Numbered from the stretch's first letter, positions 1 through 10,369 are shown. The stretch is 64,000 nucleotides of DNA from Echinicola rosea (GCF_005281475.1 NZ_CP040106.1:3996501-4060500), one strand, 5' to 3'. Notes: a model not told the origin generated them from the letters alone. Numbers and translations are program-made.

Positions 1-2
1 TG

Positions 3-587
3 GATAACCTGACCCCTGGCAGTCTTTATCCAGACGAGGAGTTAATCGCTATGATGAAGGAAAACCCCGAGGAATACATCATACCTACTTCGGGAAATTA
101 TCCTAGAGTGGGTGGACATACCGCTGAAACAGGCGGATATTATGTAGATGAAAATGGCAGTGATGGTGCTTTCATCCCTGGTGTTATCCAAACTGCAGGT
201 CAGGATACTCCTGATGATTATAGTGATGATGAGTACGAGGAGCACCTGGGTGGAGAAGGAACCAATATCTACCCCATCACCAACACCTATCCCTGGGATT
301 ATAATGAACAAGTCACTTTTGATGCTTCATTTATCAAATTGAGAGAGTTGAGTATTGGTTATAGAATTCCAAACTTAGGGAAATTCAGAAATGCTACTTT
401 CTCCATTTATACCAGAAACCTCATGCTGTGGACAAAATCTGATATTGGAATCGATCCAGAGAGAGCTTTTTGGGCAAGCGGAGGAACACAAGGCAATACT
501 TCTTCTCAATTTCGCCAGGGAATCGAGCGTCAGAATGTGATGCCTTGGAGTTTCCCCATTGGGTTCAAATTGAATTTTAATCTATAA
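3..587 (+). CDS. SusC/RagA TonB-dependent receptor, C-terminal part (gene starts before the window)
   Basis: The reading frame is open from the left edge to the stop at 587, so this is the last ~194 codons of a longer gene. The sequence ends as SusC/RagA outer-membrane barrels do: the segment LRELSIGYRIP, a TRNLMLWTKSDIGIDPE-like strand, and a short final strand closing on aromatic/aliphatic residues (FKLNFNL). SusC proteins import glycans or peptides across the outer membrane with TonB energy, with a SusD lipoprotein as lid. The next gene, 17 bp downstream, is a SusD, which supports the call. The signal peptide, plug and most of the barrel are outside the window, so substrate cannot be inferred. 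Confidence 0.9.
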   Translation, partial: DNLTPGSLYPDEELIAMMKENPEEYIIPTSGNYPRVGGHTAETGGYYVDENGSDGAFIPGVIQTAGQDTPDDYSDDEYEEHLGGEGTNIYPITNTYPWDYNEQVTFDASFIKLRELSIGYRIPNLGKFRNATFSIYTRNLMLWTKSDIGIDPERAFWASGGTQGNTSSQFRQGIERQNVMPWSFPIGFKLNFNL

Positions 588-604
588 TCTCGAATCAACG
601 AATC

Positions 605-2296
605 ATGAAAAATAAATCTAACATATATATCGGACTACTGATGTCCCTGATTTGCTGCATAGGATTCACAAGCTGTGATAATAACCTTGACAAAATGAAT
701 GTCAATCCCTACGGAATCGCTCCTGGGGAGGTTAATCCAAATTTATTAATGCCCACTATATTGGCTTCAGCCGCACAGAGTTATGCGGACTTGGGTGTAA
801 ATGACCTGGCAGGTGCGGTACAGCATACACAGAAAAATGGCTGGTATGGCGGGCATAATAATTACGGCTGGGAAAGTAAAGACTGGACGGGATGGTATGA
901 TATCCTTCGAAACAATGATTTGCTCTACAACAGGGCCGTTGAACTGGAAAACAACTATTTCCAAGCCGTTTCATTGACCATGAAATCATTTGTTTTTGGA
1001 AACATCACTGACCTCTGGGGAGATGCACCCTATACCAATGCCTTGAGAGGGAATGAACTGGATCCCAATTTCCAATATCCACAATTTGATAGCCAAGAGG
1101 TCATTTATGATGGCATCATTGCTGACCTTCAAACAGCCGTGACGCTGTTTAACGATGCCAATACTACAGCAGTGGTACCTGAGAATGATCTTTACTTTGG
1201 AGGAGATATTGCCGGCTGGAAACGTTTTGCCAATTCACTTTTGCTCCGCTATTACATGAGGATATCTACCAAGAAGCCTGATGTGGCCCAGACAGGAATT
1301 GAAGCAATCTATGCGTCCGGAGAGTATATTCAATCTGTTTCACAAGATGCCGCCTTGGATTATACAGGAGGCGCCAGTGATATCTGGATCACCCGACATA
1401 TTGCAATGGATCCTGATGATTTTCAGCGGTACCAGGCATGTCAAACCTTTATTGACCAACTGATGAGGACCAATGATCCTAGATTACCTGTCTGGTTTGC
1501 CCCAGTTAGAGTACAATGGGAAGCTGACGAATCCTTGGAAGTAGCTGCAGAAGATTTTATCAGAAATGATGGGGAACCCCTAGGCGTAATTACCTATCCA
1601 TTTGATGATTTTGTCAATGATTATGCAGACGAAAACTTTACGAGGAGATACAATCCTAACCTGGTGAGTTACAATGACGCTGAATATGTAGGATTACCAC
1701 CTTCTTTAATGGTCCCAGAATCTTATAATGGCAACCCATCCCCTGGGCAGGGAACCCAAAACCAGCATGTTTCCCAGTTGGCCGATATTTACCAATCTGC
1801 CGGAACGCCCGGTGATATTTTGAAAGCCAGATTGGTTTCTTCTGCAGAAGTGAGTTTTATTTTGGCCGAAGCTGCTTTAAAAGGATGGAATGTGGGGGAT
1901 GCAGAAACCCATTATTATGAAGGGATCCAAAAGTCCTTGACAGTTTGGGAGCAAGAAGCTAACTATGATTCATTTATCGCCGAAGAGGGAGTTATTTTTA
2001 ACAATACCCTAGAGCAGGTCATGGAACAAAAATGGGTGGCCAGCTGGACGGCAGCGGCAGAGGCTTTTGCGGATTATAAGCGAACAGGATATCCAAACTT
2101 AGCAACAGGCCCACAATCTCCACAGCCCAGGGTTGCACTGAGGTTTCAATATGGCAATGATGAATACAATAATAACGCAGATAACATTACCGATGCTTTG
2201 GAAAGGTTGGAATTGACTGATTACTCAGGAGGTTTTGGAAAAGACAGCCAGTGGTCTAAGTCTTGGTTGTACCAAGGAACTACTGCCCCTTGGTAA
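605..2296 (+). CDS. SusD/RagB-family nutrient-binding outer-membrane lipoprotein
   Basis: 563 residues with a type II signal peptide: a basic start, a hydrophobic stretch and lipobox FTSC with lipid Cys24, followed by acidic/polar residues. The body matches the SusD-like group with the signature FGNITDLWGDAPY near residue 130 and helical TPR-like segments (for example SAEVSFILAEAAL near 415). SusD proteins sit on the cell surface and capture ligand for the SusC pore. It follows the SusC fragment by 17 bp and is closed by a strong terminator at 2320, so the pair is the end of an operon. Ligand unknown: no catabolic enzyme lies directly beside it. Confidence 0.93.
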   Translation: MKNKSNIYIGLLMSLICCIGFTSCDNNLDKMNVNPYGIAPGEVNPNLLMPTILASAAQSYADLGVNDLAGAVQHTQKNGWYGGHNNYGWESKDWTGWYDILRNNDLLYNRAVELENNYFQAVSLTMKSFVFGNITDLWGDAPYTNALRGNELDPNFQYPQFDSQEVIYDGIIADLQTAVTLFNDANTTAVVPENDLYFGGDIAGWKRFANSLLLRYYMRISTKKPDVAQTGIEAIYASGEYIQSVSQDAALDYTGGASDIWITRHIAMDPDDFQRYQACQTFIDQLMRTNDPRLPVWFAPVRVQWEADESLEVAAEDFIRNDGEPLGVITYPFDDFVNDYADENFTRRYNPNLVSYNDAEYVGLPPSLMVPESYNGNPSPGQGTQNQHVSQLADIYQSAGTPGDILKARLVSSAEVSFILAEAALKGWNVGDAETHYYEGIQKSLTVWEQEANYDSFIAEEGVIFNNTLEQVMEQKWVASWTAAAEAFADYKRTGYPNLATGPQSPQPRVALRFQYGNDEYNNNADNITDALERLELTDYSGGFGKDSQWSKSWLYQGTTAPW

Positions 2297-2637
2297 AACC
2301 CAAAATCTGACCAAGTATTAAGCTCCATATCAGCTAATGATATGGAGCTTTTTTTATTCACAATTAATAAAATCACTTGTGGATCATTGGATAATAATCA
2401 AAAATCCAAGTAAACCTCTAGAAATCACAGTAGAAAAACCTTGACCTTACAATCATTGTGAATGACAGGGAAACCCAGTACAACATCACCGGAATGGCCG
2501 AAAAACAATCAGGACCAAAGGAGATGGAGAGCAGTATTTATCATGCTGTTCCCCAAATGATCCCGACCAAACGTAACATTTAACCGGTTTGGGTTAGGCT
2601 ACTGGAAATGGCTCAGGAAATGTTCATCAGAAATCCC
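2297..2637. other. Convergent intergenic region with a possible gene remnant
   Basis: Space between the susD stop and the stop of the oppositely oriented TonB gene. Besides the terminator it holds a 50-codon plus-strand frame without a start codon (2434-2583, between TAG and TAA) that contains NLDLTIIVNDRETQYNITG. It could be the tail of a lost gene, or chance. No other signal seen. Confidence 0.35.
2320..2356 (+). terminator. Intrinsic terminator after the susCD pair
   Basis: Perfect 13-bp inverted repeat (2320-2332 and 2338-2350, core AAGCTCCATATCA) with a 5-nt loop, followed directly by a run of T. It lies 23 bp after the susD stop. Confidence 0.9.
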
Positions 2638-5007
2638 TTACAGCCGCTCCTCCTCTTCTGATTTTCTGGCTTTTTCCTTAAACAGCTTGCCTCCGATCCG
2701 GTAACTGACCGTCAGCCCCAGCCTTCTGGAATCGGGCTTGTCCATATAATGATAGTCGATAAGCGTGCTTTGTGACTGTCCATAAAGCCGATAGCTGTTA
2801 AACACATCGGTAAGTGTCAAGACAGCTTCCAGCTTTTCTTCCATAAACGACCGCTTGATGCCTATATCGGTAAAGAAGAGGTTTTTGGTCAGATACATAC
2901 CCTGGAGTTCTGGACTGGTGTAGCTGATGGTCATATCAAAAGAATAATGCTCCAAAAAGGTCAGTTGCTGCTGTAACGAAAACGTGGTGGCCCATCTGGA
3001 AAGCTTCCGCTCTTGGCTTGCTTCCTCTATCGGGTAACGGGTATGGTTTACCCCAGCGTACGCTTGAATATCCCAGTAATCATTAACGGTGATCGGCGCC
3101 GTTAAAGTAAAGTCCCATCGGTCAAAATGGGAGAAGTTGGCACTTTGGGAACGGACCGTTACGCCGTTGCTGTCATAGGACAGTTTTCTGGAAATGTACT
3201 GGTTTCGCTGACTATAGTCCACAGAAGCCACAAAGTCCTTGGGAAATGTCCAGGAAAAATTGAACAACCAGCCCATTTCCGGCACCAATGACGGATTTCC
3301 ATAATAATAAAAATATTCATCATTGTACCAACGAACGGGGTTGAGGCTGGAATAGGAAGGCCTGTTGATCCGTCTGCTCACTGCCAAATCCACGTTATGC
3401 TTGTCGTTCACTGTATAGGTAAACGACAGGCTGGGAAAAAGCTTGATATACTCCCACTTTTTATCAAAATCCCCCTCCATGAGGGAGCTTTGGGCTTTGG
3501 TATATTCCAATCGTAGTCCACCCCTGACCTCTAGGTCCTGAAATGTCCGCAGGGCAGACAGGTAACCTGCACTGATCGTTTCATGATACCGGTAGTGGTT
3601 GGTGGATTCCGGGATCATTACGAACGTTCCATCCGACAGTTCCTCAAAACGAAAGTTATTGTCATTTTCAGCCTGTCCATATTTCAATCCTGCTTTGATA
3701 TCCCATTCGGCTATGGGGAGATCCAAATCTACCCTAGTAGAGAAAATTTTGATGAATCCAGGCTGGTGCATCCGTAGGATATTGGTTTCGATCAGGTTTC
3801 CCTCGCTATCCAAATGGTCACTTTCCATCAGGCCATCGGAATAGTTACGGTAAGAAATGTACCGGGCATCTGCGGTCAGTTTCCTGCCTTTTTCGTCCAT
3901 GTCAAACTGATAATCCCAACCGATTGCATCATAATGATAAGGTTCTTGGAGTTCATATACCGAATGGACGGTTGACAGCAGTTTGTCCGTTGGACTGTTT
4001 TTGCGGATAGTTGATGTCTTGGTTCCCCTAAAATCATCAAAATAACCATGGTAATCAATCCCCATCCGATGATTGGGGGCCAACTGCCAATCCCCGCCCA
4101 TTTTCCAAGTATAATAATTTATCCGAAAGGGCACTTCATTGTTTCTTTCCAAGGACACCTGTTGACCATTTTCAGTGATGGTATTCCCACTTTGACTTGA
4201 GCGATAGCGATGGGGGGTGTTATAATCAAACGACCCATAAATGCTCCATTTACCTTTATTAAGGCTGGCAGAAATACCTTGGTTGGTTCGCCAGTACCGG
4301 CCTTTGGACACATTGCTCCTCAGTCCAATGGCATATCCTTTGGGCTTTTGGCCTTTGGTGACAATATTGATCAGTCCGGCATTGCCCTCTGCTTCATAGG
4401 CAGCAGAAGGGTTTTTGATCAACTCAATCTTTTCGATTTCATCGGCATTGAATCCTTCCAGGTAAATGGCCAATTGATTTCCGGTAAGAAAACTCCGCTT
4501 TCCATCCACCATTACATTAATTCCGGCACTGCCCCTCCATAGGATTTGACCATTTTGGTTCAGACTTACACCGGGGAGCTTCTTCAGCACCTCCATGGCC
4601 GATACACCACTATTGGTAGCCAGCTTATCCACACGGAAGGTGGTGGTTCCTTTCTGTGTTTCGATCAAGGGTTCCTTAAAGCTCACCACCACCTCATCTA
4701 AGTCAGTGGCCGCTTCTTCAAGGACGATATTCATTTCCTCCTCTCCTGCATAAGTGATCTCTCGCAATTGAAATCCCAAAAATGAAACCATCATAACATC
4801 CCCTTTTGCCAAGGAAAGTGAAAATCTTCCCTCCATATCGGTCACCGTGCCGACTTCCTTTCCCTTAAGCTGGATGGCCGCTCCCGGCAATGGCATGTTC
4901 TGGACATCTGTGACCGAACCCCTGAGGAGCTTTTCTTGTGCCATCCCCGGTAACCACAAAAAAATGGTCATGAGGAATAATAAGAAGTGTTTATTTAAAC
5001 CGGTCAT
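2638..5007 (-). CDS. TonB-dependent outer-membrane beta-barrel protein (OMP_b-brl_3 type)
   Basis: 789 residues. A Sec signal peptide (about residues 1-24, ending GMAQ) is followed by a CarboxypepD_reg-like Ig domain (about 28-108), a plug-like segment (LKKLPGVSLNQNG, then GSAGINVMVDGKRS) and a long barrel. The plug and barrel style (KNPSAAYEAEGNAGLINIVTK) is that of the 'outer membrane beta-barrel family' rather than the classical siderophore receptors. It is the last gene of a minus-strand operon, 29 bp after the second DUF3526 permease, which ties it to the ABC system. Role: probably TonB-driven uptake of a peptide or metal complex. Substrate not visible. Confidence 0.85.
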   Translation of the reverse strand: MTGLNKHFLLFLMTIFLWLPGMAQEKLLRGSVTDVQNMPLPGAAIQLKGKEVGTVTDMEGRFSLSLAKGDVMMVSFLGFQLREITYAGEEEMNIVLEEAATDLDEVVVSFKEPLIETQKGTTTFRVDKLATNSGVSAMEVLKKLPGVSLNQNGQILWRGSAGINVMVDGKRSFLTGNQLAIYLEGFNADEIEKIELIKNPSAAYEAEGNAGLINIVTKGQKPKGYAIGLRSNVSKGRYWRTNQGISASLNKGKWSIYGSFDYNTPHRYRSSQSGNTITENGQQVSLERNNEVPFRINYYTWKMGGDWQLAPNHRMGIDYHGYFDDFRGTKTSTIRKNSPTDKLLSTVHSVYELQEPYHYDAIGWDYQFDMDEKGRKLTADARYISYRNYSDGLMESDHLDSEGNLIETNILRMHQPGFIKIFSTRVDLDLPIAEWDIKAGLKYGQAENDNNFRFEELSDGTFVMIPESTNHYRYHETISAGYLSALRTFQDLEVRGGLRLEYTKAQSSLMEGDFDKKWEYIKLFPSLSFTYTVNDKHNVDLAVSRRINRPSYSSLNPVRWYNDEYFYYYGNPSLVPEMGWLFNFSWTFPKDFVASVDYSQRNQYISRKLSYDSNGVTVRSQSANFSHFDRWDFTLTAPITVNDYWDIQAYAGVNHTRYPIEEASQERKLSRWATTFSLQQQLTFLEHYSFDMTISYTSPELQGMYLTKNLFFTDIGIKRSFMEEKLEAVLTLTDVFNSYRLYGQSQSTLIDYHYMDKPDSRRLGLTVSYRIGGKLFKEKARKSEEEERL

Positions 5008-5036
5008 TTGAGTTTATATTTACCTGTTATGCTCCT

Positions 5037-6398
5037 TCACCATCCTTCCCGGTGCCTGAGCCTCCCAAATCGAATAAGGGAAACTGCCAATAGGATCAGC
5101 GCTCCACCCCACACAGGAAGCTGCACGGCAAGCCAGTCAACGGTAGGCTCTTTTTTATAGATCTTGGGCTGTAAACTTTCCCAATCCACACTTGACACCG
5201 CTTGTGTTTCAAATATTTTTGGGTAAAAATCCATCCGTAACCGTTCATGAAACCGATCAGTAGCTTCCAAAAACCGTAGATGGTCTGATTGACCTGTTCC
5301 TGCCAGTTGGTTAAAGGCTAGCTGGACATGCATGGAAGGAAGCACCCAGGCAAACATCCGGCTTGCCGATTCACGCTGCTCCAGTTTTTTGTTCATGGCC
5401 AAGGTAGCTTCCCTGGCATCGTCATCCCCCATTTGCTGCATGGCATAGTACCACAGCCAATTAAACCCTTCTTCCGGTGGCATGCCATAAGAGGCAAATT
5501 GTGGGTAATGGTCATAAAAGGCTTCCATGGTCTCCCTTTTGTTCGTGTCCCATTTTTTATGGTACCCGTCCCGCTGGTCAATCATCGTTTCCAACGCCTC
5601 TGGAACAGGATAGCGATTTGTCAAAAAGCTGTTGACCCCTGAGGGCAACAAAATGGATAACACCAACCATAGAGAAAGCAGGGTGAGGGCATTGTAACTC
5701 GATCCTTTGCCAAAGGAAACCACCAAAAAACTGAGCGTAAACCAAAACACCAGATACCCCATACCAAGTAAAAAAAATGCCGAAAGCGTGGTATTAACGG
5801 GCAATTGTAACAGCATTATGGCAACTACAAACAGCAGCAGGTAGATTGCCAACACGGCCACTACCCGGATCAACAGTTTTTTGGCAATGTAGTAAAACCT
5901 GGATTTGGACTGCACGGTGATCAATGGCCATATACCGGCCTCTCTTTCTTCAGACAGCAAATTAAAGGTAAGCACTATGATCAACAGCGGAAACAGGTGA
6001 ATGATCACAAATCCCAGATCCAAATTTCCTGCCTGCAAGGAACTAGGATTGACCAAATCGGTATCATACTTCTGCCCTTCAAGGTTCCTGATCGTTACCT
6101 GTCGGACATTTGGGTTGACATCGCTCTGTCCTATGGAGAGGGCAGCCAATTTATCCGGCTCATTGATCAGGGCAAATTTGATATAGTAAAGCAATAGGCC
6201 AAGGTCATCACTGTGATAGGTGACATTTCGTTGGATGTGCTCCTGTTGGTAATCCGCCACTTGTTCGGTGGTCACTTCTTGTCGATCCAAAAACTGCTTA
6301 CCTATCAGCAAGCCCAAGATACCCAATACGGCAACCAGGACCATACACAGTATGACCACTTTGGAACGAAAAAGCTCTTTTATAATGAGACGGTACAT
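5037..6398 (-). CDS. ABC-2-type permease, DUF3526 family (second of two)
   Basis: 453 residues. One N-terminal membrane helix (about 12-34), a ~100-residue extracytoplasmic loop, then a block of five or so helices (about 127-260), a second soluble region and a last helix near the C-terminus (about 425-444). The helix after the loop ends in NLLSEEREAGIWPL, the E-R-E-x-G motif of ABC-2 permeases where the coupling helix contacts the ATPase. It starts 3 bp after the preceding permease stops, so the two are probably made together as a heterodimer with the ATPase at 10371-11066. ABC-2 permeases usually export. Substrate unknown. Confidence 0.85.
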   Translation of the reverse strand: MYRLIIKELFRSKVVILCMVLVAVLGILGLLIGKQFLDRQEVTTEQVADYQQEHIQRNVTYHSDDLGLLLYYIKFALINEPDKLAALSIGQSDVNPNVRQVTIRNLEGQKYDTDLVNPSSLQAGNLDLGFVIIHLFPLLIIVLTFNLLSEEREAGIWPLITVQSKSRFYYIAKKLLIRVVAVLAIYLLLFVVAIMLLQLPVNTTLSAFFLLGMGYLVFWFTLSFLVVSFGKGSSYNALTLLSLWLVLSILLPSGVNSFLTNRYPVPEALETMIDQRDGYHKKWDTNKRETMEAFYDHYPQFASYGMPPEEGFNWLWYYAMQQMGDDDAREATLAMNKKLEQRESASRMFAWVLPSMHVQLAFNQLAGTGQSDHLRFLEATDRFHERLRMDFYPKIFETQAVSSVDWESLQPKIYKKEPTVDWLAVQLPVWGGALILLAVSLIRFGRLRHREGW

Positions 6399-6401
6399 GG
6401 T

Positions 6402-7850
6402 TTATACAGCGGTTACTTTATTTGACATATAGAAAATTCCCCAAACGGCGATCACCCCCCAGCCCAAAAGCGACAATAATGACAACCAAGCATTTTCAAT
6501 GACTTTGGTAAAGGACAAAAACCGCTGCTCAAAATCAGGGACAAGGCTCCACTCCTCGTGTTCTACCACATGCTCTTTTCCTTCAGAACCCTGCGCCTTC
6601 TTAGGGCTGATATGTTCCATTTGGAGTTCATTCATTTTTTGCGCAAGGTCATATCGGTACCTTTCGGCCTGCTCTTGGAAATCTAGATAAGTGCTGAAAT
6701 CCGTTCCCGACAGTGCCATGGAAAGTTGTTTGATGGCCACATAAGGATTGATCAGTGCTGCCCATTCCGTGAGGGTGTTTTGAAGGCCGTACTTTTCCAA
6801 AAGAGCTTCTTGATGGTTGTTATAAATTGCCGAACTTGTCCGCTCGCCCACGCCCATGACGAATCCTCCGTAGTTAAAAGGAAGATCTTCGATGGAATCC
6901 ACCTGATGGGCAGCCAGCACTGAATCCTTAAGGGCTTTGAAATAGGGATCATCAGGATTGTGGCTGTCCCCCTTTTGCACCACTTCGTCTTCAATGGCCG
7001 ATTCAAAAGCTACTTTTGAAGGGGACGGAAACAGGTAGTTGCCCAGAGCCTGGGATGTCCTCGGCATCAGCACAACAAACACCAACCAAATGGCCAGAAG
7101 CTTGATCAACGCGTTCTTGGATTTGTGGGAAGTGGCCGATACCACCACAGTGATGATACTGAGCACCATGAAAAAAAGCATGTAAACCAGCGACAGTACC
7201 GCAAACCTCGTCCATACATCGCCAGGGTCTGCGGCCTCTTGGCCTACCAAAAAATATCCCAACATCAGTAATACTGGCAACAGGCACACTAAAGCAACCA
7301 ACCACAGGCCCAGTGTCTTCCCCACAAGGATTTCCCGAAATTTCGCTCCTTGGATAAGCATGATCTTTAAAGTTCCGCTCTCACGCTCCGCAGAAACCGA
7401 CGCGAAACCCAAAAAAAACAATAGCAGGGGAAACACCGTCTGCAAAACCATGGCAAGCGTCAGCTCTCCAAAACGGAGCAGGCCGGTGGAAAGACTGGCC
7501 TCGGAAAAATTGACCATATTCTGTTTGTGAGCCTCCAAAAACACAGCATTGCCCGTAAAGTTTTCAATGCCCCCATCAAACATGCTCAGGGGATACTTTA
7601 ACCTGAAGGCAAAAGTACCGAAGTGAGCCATTCTGTGCGGGTGCTTATCCGGGTTTGATTCCCAGCTTTCCCGGGCTTTTTGCTGATAGTGCTGCCGGAT
7701 TTCATTTTGCTCCTTGTAATTTTCCCAGCCGGTCACGCCGCTAAAGCCCAACAGCATCACCACAATCAAGAGCAATGGATATATCGCCCTTGAGCGAAAA
7801 GCTGTGGTCCAAAACTGGCGCGCAACCAAGATGATGATTTCTTTTCTCAT
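6402..7850 (-). CDS. ABC-2-type permease, DUF3526 family (first of two)
   Basis: 482 residues from the ATG at 7850; a TTG at 7862 would overlap the upstream stop and is less likely. The protein has an N-terminal membrane helix, a periplasmic loop carrying the family signature HPHRMAHFGTFAF...P followed by VFLEAHKQN, and a helix group with SAERESGTLKIML, the permease-ATPase coupling segment. The second half has a further soluble domain and a C-terminal helix. It begins 8 bp after the TonB receptor stop and is followed within 3 bp by its paralogue. Exporter or mechanotransmission function is inferred from the fold; no substrate clue. Confidence 0.87.
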   Translation of the reverse strand: MRKEIIILVARQFWTTAFRSRAIYPLLLIVVMLLGFSGVTGWENYKEQNEIRQHYQQKARESWESNPDKHPHRMAHFGTFAFRLKYPLSMFDGGIENFTGNAVFLEAHKQNMVNFSEASLSTGLLRFGELTLAMVLQTVFPLLLFFLGFASVSAERESGTLKIMLIQGAKFREILVGKTLGLWLVALVCLLPVLLMLGYFLVGQEAADPGDVWTRFAVLSLVYMLFFMVLSIITVVVSATSHKSKNALIKLLAIWLVFVVLMPRTSQALGNYLFPSPSKVAFESAIEDEVVQKGDSHNPDDPYFKALKDSVLAAHQVDSIEDLPFNYGGFVMGVGERTSSAIYNNHQEALLEKYGLQNTLTEWAALINPYVAIKQLSMALSGTDFSTYLDFQEQAERYRYDLAQKMNELQMEHISPKKAQGSEGKEHVVEHEEWSLVPDFEQRFLSFTKVIENAWLSLLSLLGWGVIAVWGIFYMSNKVTAV

Positions 7851-7858
7851 GTTCACTG

Positions 7859-10369
7859 TCAAAATTTATAGGTGGCCGTTAGCAGCATATTCCTTGGTGC
7901 TCCCGGGAACAACCTCGTATAGTTCTGGGCTCCCAGCCAATAGGTCTTGTCTGTAATATTATCTACCCTCAAGCTGAGCTGAAAGTCCTTTTTGTCCGGC
8001 GCATAATAAATGGCCATATCAAGAAGCGTATAGGCGGGCACGGTAAAGTCACGGGTAAACCAAGGCACCTTGTCCCCACTGTACTGTACCCCCAGCCCAA
8101 TTCCAAAATCACGCAATGCCGTCAGCTCATGACCAAAATCATACCGTGACCACAGGTTGGCACTGTTGATGGGCGTGTTTTCTTTACGTTGGCCAATCAG
8201 CGAGCTGTCAGCATCTTCCATGATTTCCGCATCGATATAGCTATAGGAGGCATTCACCTGCCAGTTGGGCAAAATGTACCCGGTCATTTCCAACTCCAGC
8301 CCCCTACTCCTGTCTGCGCCCCGCTGTACCAGCGAATCCGGATATTCCGGTAGGTTGGCATTCATCAGGATATTCTTTTGATTGATCTCATAGGCGGCCA
8401 AGTTGGCGTGAAGTTGTCCCTTGAAAAAGGTCCCTTTGGCACCGATTTCCTTTAGGTCACTGACCAGCGGCTTAAATCGTGCAGGAGAATTTGGGTCCCA
8501 GAAAAAAACAGCGGTACTGGGCATCAATGTAACGGTATTGGATTGGGGCTGAAATCCCTCCAAATAGGTCGCATAAAGGTTGATATTACCGGTAATGCCA
8601 TAAACCAACCCTATTCGGGGTATCAGGGCGGAGTTTTTGAACCCGGCTTCTTGGTCGGTGCCGTAATTGGTCACATCCTCAAACCACTCCTTACGCAAAC
8701 TCAACAGGGAGGAAAATTTCCCGATTTTCAATTGGTGCTGGACATATGCTCCGTGGGTAGTCGTCAATGTCGGTGGAATGATGCTGACCGCATTGATCGT
8801 ATAATCCCGGGTATCCACAGAAGCATAAACAGGATTGTTCAGGTCAAAGTGAGCCACATTGGGCACAGGAAGCGTAACACCGTCCATTTGGTAGGTCTGA
8901 TAATTATCCGCATCTTCAGGATCAAAGCCATTGGTCACCGAACCGTCATTCAGCAGGTATCCCCTTGCAGAATTTTGTGCGCCACCCTTGGTCTTGTGCC
9001 AACGGCTAAGGTCATAGCCTGCCACCAGCTTATGGGCAAATTGGCCCGTTTTGAAATCCGCATCAAAATAAGTACTTAGGTTATCAGTATCCCAAAACTG
9101 CTGTCGGTCCACATACCGCATGCTGACCAGGCTGGGTATAGGCGTACCATCGATATCCACCGCAAAGGCATTAGTGGTGCGGTGTTCGGCCAAGTCTTCC
9201 GTCCATGTCTGCTTCATGTAGGACAGGTTGAAGTTGATATGGTCGGAAAGTTTCCGCTTAAAATTCCCCATTAGTATCATTTCGGTCGATCTGAAATAAT
9301 CCTCGCTGGCATTGAGGCTAAGACTGATGGGCGTACTGTTCAAGTCTGTCTCTCCTGGCTCGGCACCAAAAATTGGCTGCCCTCTGTCTAGGGTTCCCAG
9401 GTTGTCGCTATAAATCATTTCGATATTGATCGCCGTCTTTTCATCTGGGATATAACTGATGGACGGGGAAATGAGCAAGGCATCGTTTCGCACCAAGTCA
9501 CGATAGGATTTTCCCCGCTGAAAGCCCATATTCAAGCGGTACAACAAGGTTTTTTCTTCATTGATCGGCCCTGTAAAATCCATCGTTCCCCGTAAAGTGC
9601 TGAAGCTGCCCACGCCAAAACTAATCTCTCTTCTGGCCTCGGCCAATGGCTTTTTGGTTACCATATTGATGCTTCCGCCCGGATCAACACTGGAGAACGT
9701 TACCGAAGCTGGTCCTTTGAGGACTTCTATTCGTTCGATATTGGAGGTAATGGGCTGGAGAAAAAAGTACTGGTGTGTCCGCATCCCATTGATGATCTGC
9801 CCTTCCTCGTTCTGGGTAATCCCTCGAATGCTGTAGTGATTGTAAAATCCAGTCGAACTCACGCCACTCACTGTTTTGACCGCTTCGCTCAGCCGGTAAG
9901 CCTGTCTGTCGCTGATGAGTTCCTTGGTCACGACAGATAGGGACTGGGGCAGTTCACGGTTTTTAATCCCTATTTTTGTGGCCGAAAATGAATAGTCGCT
10001 GGTATAATCCCGCTGCTCCCTGCCCAGCACTTCGATGGTCTGTAGCTGCTGCTCGTCCGCCAGCATGACGATATCCCCCAGATCAAGGGTCCCATTATTT
10101 TCCAGGTTGATTTGATCCCGAAAAACCTGATATCCCAAAAAACGAATCTCGAGGGCATAGGTCTGCCCATCCGTTACATCTATCCTAAATTGGCCGTCGT
10201 TATCCGTCACTCCTTTGACCAGCTCCTCTCCACTGGAAAGCCTTACCAATGCACCTGGCAAAGTCACCTGATCTTCTCCGCGGACTTTTCCAGTTACGGT
10301 TACTTGTGCATGTACCTGTAAAAAACAAAAAGCCAGCAGGACCGTTAGCAGCATGATTTTCCGTTCCAT
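7859..10369 (-). CDS. TonB-dependent siderophore-type receptor with carboxypeptidase-regulatory-like N-domain
   Basis: 836 residues from the ATG at 10369, one base after the TGA of the ATPase gene. That start gives a clean signal peptide (MERKIMLLTVLLAFCFLQVHAQ region), whereas the longer frame to 10417 would add 16 polar residues inside the upstream gene. An N-terminal CarboxypepD_reg domain (about 20-100) precedes a plug with LPQSLSVVTKELI, YSIRGI and IERIEVLKGPASV, typical of the TonB-siderophore receptor family, then GGSINMVTKKP and a 22-strand-type barrel ending in FPGAPRNMLLTATYKF. Ligand probably a ferric siderophore, inferred from family. Cotranscription with an ABC exporter-like system is unusual. 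Confidence 0.92.
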   Translation of the reverse strand: MERKIMLLTVLLAFCFLQVHAQVTVTGKVRGEDQVTLPGALVRLSSGEELVKGVTDNDGQFRIDVTDGQTYALEIRFLGYQVFRDQINLENNGTLDLGDIVMLADEQQLQTIEVLGREQRDYTSDYSFSATKIGIKNRELPQSLSVVTKELISDRQAYRLSEAVKTVSGVSSTGFYNHYSIRGITQNEEGQIINGMRTHQYFFLQPITSNIERIEVLKGPASVTFSSVDPGGSINMVTKKPLAEARREISFGVGSFSTLRGTMDFTGPINEEKTLLYRLNMGFQRGKSYRDLVRNDALLISPSISYIPDEKTAINIEMIYSDNLGTLDRGQPIFGAEPGETDLNSTPISLSLNASEDYFRSTEMILMGNFKRKLSDHINFNLSYMKQTWTEDLAEHRTTNAFAVDIDGTPIPSLVSMRYVDRQQFWDTDNLSTYFDADFKTGQFAHKLVAGYDLSRWHKTKGGAQNSARGYLLNDGSVTNGFDPEDADNYQTYQMDGVTLPVPNVAHFDLNNPVYASVDTRDYTINAVSIIPPTLTTTHGAYVQHQLKIGKFSSLLSLRKEWFEDVTNYGTDQEAGFKNSALIPRIGLVYGITGNINLYATYLEGFQPQSNTVTLMPSTAVFFWDPNSPARFKPLVSDLKEIGAKGTFFKGQLHANLAAYEINQKNILMNANLPEYPDSLVQRGADRSRGLELEMTGYILPNWQVNASYSYIDAEIMEDADSSLIGQRKENTPINSANLWSRYDFGHELTALRDFGIGLGVQYSGDKVPWFTRDFTVPAYTLLDMAIYYAPDKKDFQLSLRVDNITDKTYWLGAQNYTRLFPGAPRNMLLTATYKF

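Noticed and set aside
8543..9079. 178-codon plus-strand frame
   Set aside because: It lies wholly inside and opposite to the TonB receptor gene at 7859-10369, which has clear family motifs; no protein features of its own.
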